Source of the DNA: Triparma columacea
Taxonomy: Eukaryota; Sar; Bolidophyceae; Parmales; Triparmaceae
Direction of reading: 5' to 3'
Assembly: GCA_030267965.1 (NCBI GenBank)
Contig: BRYA01000418.1
Coordinates: 1 to 36,928, forward strand
Length of the DNA stretch: 36,928 nt
Part shown: piece by piece, positions 34,101 through 36,928 of the stretch
Layout: each line of letters begins with the position of its first letter
Position numbering within the stretch: position 1 is the first letter of the stretch
Program-made: the position numbers and the translations under genes
Notes under the pieces: generated by a model
Databases searched by the model: none
Told to the model about the DNA's origin: nothing
Seen by the model: only the letters and a program-made list of their open reading frames with translations

Positions 34101-35358
34101 AGGTGCTCGAGAGCGAGGTCGTCCATTTCCATGATCCGGTTCACGAGGCCGGCATGGGGGTGGTTGTTTTTAGTTATTAAATTTTTCTGTTTCAAAAGCT
34201 CGGCCTTGGAGTCCCAGGTTGAGCCGAAGTACGACTGCGACTTGAAATCCCCATGGTAGAGCTGGAAGATGCCGGCAATGGGAGCATCGAAGGCCTCCGT
34301 CAGGGACCCCTGCTGGGGGACAGTGGAGAGCCTGCGTGGGTGGGGGGGAGGCGTTAGAGTTGAAATTGTTTCCTGGAGAGGTAATAAATAAACACAGTCT
34401 TCCTTCTTTTTACTCGTTCATTCACCCCCAGTCTCACCTCGCCAAAGAGGACTCTGTGGTCAGTGTCATGGGATTGTAATCGATCGGAGGGTTAGGCAGC
34501 ACGGGGTACGTCTTCATCGAACCAAGGTAAGAGTTGTGTACGTTTGTGGAGGGGTTGGGGAACCTGGTCGCAGTGGTGAAGGGAGTGGAGGTCGAAATCG
34601 AGGTGACGCTAGGATGAGGCGCATTGTAGGCGGCAGGGCCGGGGGAAGCATTGTCGGGAATTTGGGATGGAATGCGACCGCGAAGTGTGGGAGCATTCGT
34701 TAACCTTGCTCGTAGCTTCTTCTCAGATTTATCGAGGGATGGCAAGGTCTGCGGAGGATGGGATCAAAAGGGTGCGGGGGGGAGTTAGGAGGGTGCGTGC
34801 AAGTGAGGGGCGTTGGGGGTGTCACTACCCAGGCCTGTACTGCTGTACGCTCTCCGGCCTTCACTCCTCACTCACCTTTGGCTTTAACACAGAAACAATT
34901 CCCCCCCCCTCCCCATCCATGTCCATATACTTCTTCCTCGCCTTTTCCTCCCTGAACTTCCTAATGTCGGCAAGGAACGCAAACTGCGTGCGGGGGGCCT
35001 TCAAGTGTGCCTCCACCTCGATCGCCGCCAACCTGTCAAGAGGCTGGAGGGGCTGAGCCCGAATGCTAGCTGCATTTAAATAGTTTTTGGTCGTCTCCTG
35101 AGGACTCAGCATGCCTTCGGTCCCCATACTAGCCGCGGACGTGGACTGCATGTAGGATGGGACAGCCTGGCGTGGTGCAAGCATAGGGTCAGGACTAGAG
35201 GGAGAGTCAGGGGAAGCCTCGGGAGGTTGCCTTGGTGAGGCTGGCAGGGGAGCAGGTGGAGTTGCCGTCAGGCGGTCAACGTGTCCCGCCATAGGGCTGA
35301 GGGCCTTGGGTTTGGCCTCCTTCTGTTTGGAGCGTGTGCTCCTTCTTTTCTTCCCCAT
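10132..35358 (-). CDS. Giant multi-C2 / IQ / EF-hand protein, about 8033 aa in eleven exons
   Basis: Exons in gene order are 35358-34876, 34748-34438, 34331-33800, 33685-33564, 33486-33278, 33181-33010, 32928-32373, 32283-31927, 31829-31407, 31217-26376 and 26226-10132. All ten introns are GT-AG, 77-189 nt long. Codon phase matches at every junction, and the sum is 24,102 nt (8033 codons plus stop). Domains in order are a proline-rich head, a SHIPPO-like motif near residue 197, IQ motifs (about 440-700), WW-like segments, and coiled coil. An EF-hand quartet (about 1600-1740) is followed by about 23 C2 or C2-like domains from about 1940 to 7720. A Tudor-like domain lies near 5091-5171, IQ motifs near 6030-6110, WW-like motifs near 7880-7930, and a tyrosine-rich tail ends the protein. 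Typical C2 units read LAKADxFGKSDPF, GRT, then YDxDxxxxGDFLG, keeping the calcium-binding aspartates, and are often followed by a VQG strand. There is no transmembrane segment, so it differs from ferlins and MCTPs. It probably acts as a calcium-dependent membrane-cytoskeleton scaffold (inference). The start ATG follows an A-rich leader, and a 5' UTR intron is possible. Confidence 0.82.
10135..10640 (-). other. WW-like motifs and tyrosine-rich C-terminal tail
   Basis: Residues near 7880-7910 contain STWQAHFSSDE, YYYYN and CWTVPD, a WW-domain-like pattern, followed by a weaker second copy (NWKPRWRKDLGRYLYDN). A 12-base G run on the plus strand at 10408-10419 encodes the four prolines of EPPPPDP. 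The last 28 residues are about 40% tyrosine, mixed with glycine and aspartate or glutamate. Confidence 0.65.
11070..12960 (-). other. Last C2 domain, split by a charged insertion of about 500 residues
   Basis: The domain starts at about 12960 with MLTVNGGNELAKADTFGSADA, continues through NPRWDKKNIFMFTVND, and is then interrupted at about 12740. The insertion runs to about 11240 and alternates basic segments (RKSGDFGSRFARKS, RRARRSARSSWRKS) with glutamate- and lysine-rich segments. The C2 fold resumes with FVAIEVYDMDYGKRGDFLGEARISI. The first loop has GSADA in place of GKSDP, so calcium binding may be reduced. Confidence 0.75.
13260..14490 (-). other. C2 block C of the giant protein, three C2 domains
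   Basis: Units lie at 14490-14180 (KADLWGLSDPFAVV), 14030-13700 (SADRFGKSDPFFIV) and 13585-13260 (KADTFGKSDPFVKV). All carry aspartates in loops 1 and 3. The middle one has an extra glycine-rich, hydrophobic insertion in loop 3 (PFSGFGLGAMLNTTGDFLG). Confidence 0.9.
14890..16620 (-). other. Degenerate C2, IQ motifs, then a C2 split by coiled coil and polyglycine
   Basis: A degenerate C2 at 16620-16160 lacks loop aspartates. IQ-like motifs follow at 16140-15900 (AEKIQRMVRIRQARNK, ATKMQCLFRGKKSRE). The C2 starting at 15850 (LAKADVGSLSDPFAEVWFAGK) is interrupted after FEVEFESADVPEP by a coiled coil of about 130 residues (15590-15180) and a run of 17 glycines (15120-15070). It resumes with LRVEIYDSDGPGKKEFMGEA at about 14960-14900. 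Confidence 0.75.
15070..15122. repeat. (TCC)n trinucleotide microsatellite in coding sequence
   Basis: About 17 perfect TCC units on the plus strand encode a polyglycine run in the giant gene. The length is a multiple of three, so slippage would keep the frame. The run sits inside a loop of a C2 domain. Confidence 0.95.
17150..18400 (-). other. Two degenerate and one canonical C2 domain
   Basis: The units at 18400-18120 (FWRGSKVSRFEG, GKFMGEMLVGW) and 17860-17600 (GRIKLAVSWCGKSIGW, KEILGSMVLDW) keep the C2 strand pattern but lack loop aspartates, so calcium binding is unlikely. The unit at 17470-17150 is canonical (GGAGNSDPFVELVWDDE, VWDEDMMSKGDFLGAV). Confidence 0.7.
18720..18960 (-). other. 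Tudor-like domain within the giant protein
   Basis: Residues about 5091-5171 contain FEVGEKIMARYRGRPNWMPG, then VMKVNKRN, YDILYDHGAREKGVPRYH. This follows the Tudor/Agenet pattern: a basic strand with an aromatic residue, WxPG, and YDIxYDxG. Some of the aromatic-cage positions may be present, but I cannot model them. Confidence 0.65.
19140..21390 (-). other. C2 block B of the giant protein, five C2 domains
   Basis: Units lie at 21390-21060 (KADAVGASDPYCRV), 20890-20580 (GMGGSSDPYVVV), 20430-20080 (KSDRLGLSDPYVVV), 19960-19670 (KADMFGKSDPVVVG) and 19480-19140 (GMGGSSDPFIEV). They are spaced about 450-500 bases apart. All five keep the loop 1 and loop 3 aspartates expected for calcium binding. 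Most are followed by a VQGxL closing strand. A disordered linker at 22050-21540 with EPKHEPKHE repeats precedes the block. Confidence 0.9.
22120..26160 (-). other. C2 block A of the giant protein, six C2 or C2-like domains
   Basis: Approximate units are 26160-25800 (degenerate, begins ELGIIDAVDIPDHVKDL), 25640-25250 (GFSNPYVKIFWGGE), 25060-24770 (KADTFGKSDPMCIIKWGGEE), 23830-23530 (degenerate, LYLRVIDCRGLEQKGFPYCR), 22885-22560 (KADFYGKSDPFCMV) and 22440-22120 (KADRFGKSDPFVVI). A helical, lysine-rich linker lies at about 24650-24050. A lysine- and glutamate-rich low-complexity linker at 23010-23150 contains KKGEE repeats. Confidence 0.85.
26420..27500 (-). other. C2-like domain split by an inserted EF-hand pair
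   Basis: Residues about 2294-2654. The first strands (VELQINAIQNIHTKR, TALVYWNNSECGRAK) are followed by an EF-hand loop DVNGDGQLDRIE and a degenerate second loop (DKENSKFISFDV). A serine-, histidine- and acid-rich stretch follows. The sequence then returns to C2 strands with SDVPFWGEEFFPLPVPE and VHLCIEVHDLE. The insertion is about 240 residues. Confidence 0.6.
28210..28550 (-). other. First canonical C2 domain of the giant protein
   Basis: Residues about 1944-2058 read LLEICTANNLGMAD, then SKGASDPYVVV, a HKTGVV strand, NPTWDP, FDYDALGDDEFLGMV and LVQGSLTIRL. Loop 1 has an extra SGFFSK insertion similar to that in the C2 domains at 20890-20580 and 19480-19140. A degenerate C2-like segment with RGRDLYGSVTM follows at 27960-27700. 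Confidence 0.85.
29160..29570 (-). other. Quartet of EF-hands in the giant protein
   Basis: The loops are DDNGDGVLSRKE, DADQNDAVSFEE, DKNGDGSLTRTE and DTDNSGEISWVE, at residues about 1600-1740. The first, third and fourth keep calcium-ligating residues at positions 1, 3, 5 and 12. The second has Asp in place of the usual Gly at position 6. Two paired lobes, as in calmodulin, are therefore likely. This is an independent calcium sensor in addition to the C2 domains. Confidence 0.9.
31407..35358 (-). other. Giant gene exons 1-9: SHIPPO-like, IQ-rich, WW-like N-terminal region
   Basis: Residues 1-161 (exon 1) are basic then proline- and serine-rich. Exon 2 carries SPGPAAYNAPHP, a SHIPPO/STPGR-type motif seen in flagellar microtubule proteins. 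Exons 4 to 7 carry repeated IQ-like motifs, for example MKIQNCWRGWIAWMKG, TTIQSRFRGRMGRR, KLVQRSWRGKSASR and TRLQAAWQGKIGRARF, which in other proteins bind calmodulin or myosin-type light chains. Exon 8 is a predicted coiled coil. Exon 9 has a WW-like segment (CYVNRYTGEPRSTEPPSYW) and another IQ. These exons are 122-556 nt long with introns of 77-189 nt between and after them. Confidence 0.7.
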
Positions 35359-35507
35359 TTTTTTTTTGGAATGGAGGAGAGAGGGTAGGAAGTTGGGGAA
35401 GGGAAGGAAGGGAGGCCCTCACCTGTCAAGGCTTGGTCCAAACTTGGGTCACATTTCACCACTGGTAATATTCAAACATTCGTTAACCTAGCCGCAAAAC
35501 TACGAAC
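35359..35507. promoter_or_regulatory. Short divergent promoter between the giant gene and the ArfGAP gene
   Basis: Only 149 bp separate the two start codons. On the minus strand, CTTGACAG followed by GTGAGG (exon end 35421) could be a 5' UTR donor for the giant gene. No TATA box is evident. Both genes probably share this region for transcription initiation. Confidence 0.55.
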
Positions 35508-36928
35508 ATGGGGGTCACGGAGATTCAGAAGGTCACGGGCAACAAGGTTTGCGTCGACTGTGACAATAGAAGTGAGTTGGTGTGGCAGTTCTCGGGTCTG
35601 GGAGGGGGGGAGGGGCTTTACTTTTGTGCCTCATATTTGGAAACCTCTTACCCCCTCTCACTTGTTACCTCCATCTCCGTCGTAGATCCGGACTGGGCGT
35701 CCATCAACTTGGGCGTGCTGATGTGCTTGGAGTGCTCTGGCTCACACAGGCACATAGGGGTTCACATTAGCCAGGTGCGGTCCCTCAAGCTTGACACGGA
35801 GTGCTGGCAGGGTGAGATGCTTGAGTTCATGTGCTCGGTCGGTAACGCGGCCTTCAACAGGAGCTGGGAGAAGGACGTTCCTCCCTGGGTCGTTCACCCT
35901 GAGGAATACCCCTACATGACTTTTGTTAGAGAACATTACATCTCGCAGAAATACCTTTACCGCAAGTTCCTCCGGAAGGAAGTGGGAGATGAAAGGGTTA
36001 GTGGCACCTTCACTGACGATATTTTTAGGGGGTTAGACTGCGGGCCTGTGCAGAAAAAGTCTGGGAACAACCACCTGACGCCCTGGCAGGCTAGGTATCT
36101 CAAATTTCACACTCGAAATGGGGCGCCCGTGCTGGCGTACTACAAGGACAGTAACTACACAAAGGCGCAGGGGGAGATTCAGTTGGAGGGAAGCTTCGCA
36201 GGGTTGGTTGACCAGGGAGAATGTGACAAGGACCATCGTTACAGGTGGGTGGCAAGTGAGGGATAGCTGGTCGGTTGGGTGGTTGGAGACCAATTTTTCT
36301 GACAACCGTCCCGACTTCCCCCCCTCCGCCCATCCCCCCGCAGCTTCAGCATCGAGACTAGTGCAGATTCTGAACATCAGGGGAGAGTATTCCTCTTCTC
36401 AACCGATCAGGCCACGGACGCCCTAATGTGGGTGGAGAGCATCAGGAGACACTCAGGACAAGTCAGCAAGAGGAGCAGCAAGGTCCAGGCGACCCCAATC
36501 ATGGCTGGGATGGAACTGCAGAGGCTCCAGCTCAAGGGGGCAGCAGCGCAAATCTTGGGGGACGAGGAGGTCACCATGTCGGGGGAAATCCTTCAGAGGG
36601 AGGCGTACTCGTATGGGAGGTGGTACAAGAGGTGGGCTGCAGTTACTGAGACTGCCCTCTTTATCTTCATGGAGGAGGGGGGACAGTGCTTCTGCACAAT
36701 CCCACTAAGGGGTGCGCACCTTGACAAGTACATAGTGAACGCCAATAGGAACGAGAAGATGCTGGACGGAAGGTAAGAGGGGGGTGGAGGGTGGGGTGGG
36801 GGGGGGTGGGGGGGAGCGACGAGCCAGGTGTGCGCGTCAATCAAGATGCACCAACCCTCTCTCCACAATGTTTCTCATAACCAACTTCAATTCCCTTTTC
36901 GCATCGCAGCTTCGGAGTCCTCTGCGCC
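35508..36928 (+). CDS. ArfGAP with two PH domains (ADAP-like), 5' part
   Basis: Exons are 35508-35571, 35686-36244, 36344-36772 and 36910 onward; the gene runs off the window end. Junction phases are 1, 2 and 2. The zinc finger is CVDC at residues 15-18 and CLEC at 35-38, with the usual 16-residue spacing, and the presumed arginine finger is Arg43 in GSHRHIGVH. NPDWASINLG and ISQVRSLKLD complete the ArfGAP signature. A first PH domain follows (TPWQARYLKFHTRNG to MWVESIRRH) and a second begins at MSGEILQREAYSYGRWYKRWAAV. The family stimulates GTP hydrolysis on Arf GTPases at membranes, with PH domains binding phosphoinositides. The ArfGAP-PH-PH order is that of ADAP/centaurin-alpha proteins. 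The first intron splits the zinc finger. Confidence 0.93.

Noticed and set aside
10132..35358. Ferlin or MCTP identity for the giant protein
   Set aside because: No C-terminal transmembrane segment, no DysF or FerA-like segment seen, and far more C2 domains than these families have.
1..36928. Prokaryotic origin suggested by long uninterrupted frames
   Set aside because: Phase-consistent GT-AG introns and eukaryote-only domain families are present in all four genes or their neighbours.
1..36928. tRNA or rRNA genes
   Set aside because: I looked for T-loop-like and A/B-box motifs while reading and saw none that formed a plausible cloverleaf. A covariance search was not possible.

Overview
The window is eukaryotic nuclear DNA. 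Its coding sequence is interrupted by short GT-AG introns, most of 77-190 nt, usually with GTGAG donors and pyrimidine-rich CCGCAG or TTGCAG acceptors. It carries eukaryote-only families: ArfGAP-PH-PH, START-like domains fused to a multi-pass membrane module, many C2 domains, IQ, EF-hand and WW-like motifs, and a CREG-family protein. The compact layout, two divergent promoters and one convergent gene pair suggest a small-genome protist. The START plus membrane-module architecture and giant C2 protein make me favour a stramenopile alga (Parmales/bolidophyte-like), but that placement is an inference and I could not run any search.

Layout. 1-612: low-complexity flank downstream of gene 1, with a C-rich hexamer-like repeat and an 18-bp tandem repeat. 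613-8489 (minus): gene 1, six exons and about 2265 aa, with a coiled coil, an array of tiny phase-1 exons, two clear and one diverged START-like domain, and a tandemly duplicated 616-aa membrane module. 8490-9005: divergent promoter region with a probable 5' UTR intron of gene 1. 9006-9840 (plus): three-exon CREG-family gene, 209 aa. 9841-10131: convergent 3' region. 10132-35358 (minus): one very large gene. I joined eleven exons through ten introns; the phase agrees at every junction and the total is 24,102 nt, predicting about 8033 aa. The N-terminal third has SHIPPO-like, IQ and WW-like motifs and EF-hands. The rest is about 23 C2 or C2-like domains, a Tudor-like domain, and a WW-like and tyrosine-rich C-terminus. 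35359-35507: 149-bp divergent promoter. 35508-36928 (plus): 5' part of an ArfGAP with two PH domains, running off the end.

The most notable object is the 8033-aa multi-C2 protein. At least three of its C2 domains are split by inserted modules: an EF-hand pair, a coiled coil with polyglycine, and a roughly 500-residue charged block. It has no visible transmembrane segment, so it is not a ferlin in the usual sense. The domain set suggests a soluble calcium-regulated scaffold between membranes and the cytoskeleton (inference). The second notable object is the mini-exon array of gene 1, where exon plus intron units have been tandemly duplicated. The neighbouring ArfGAP-PH-PH, START and CREG genes are also membrane- or lipid-related, but nothing in the sequence shows that the four genes form a functional unit.
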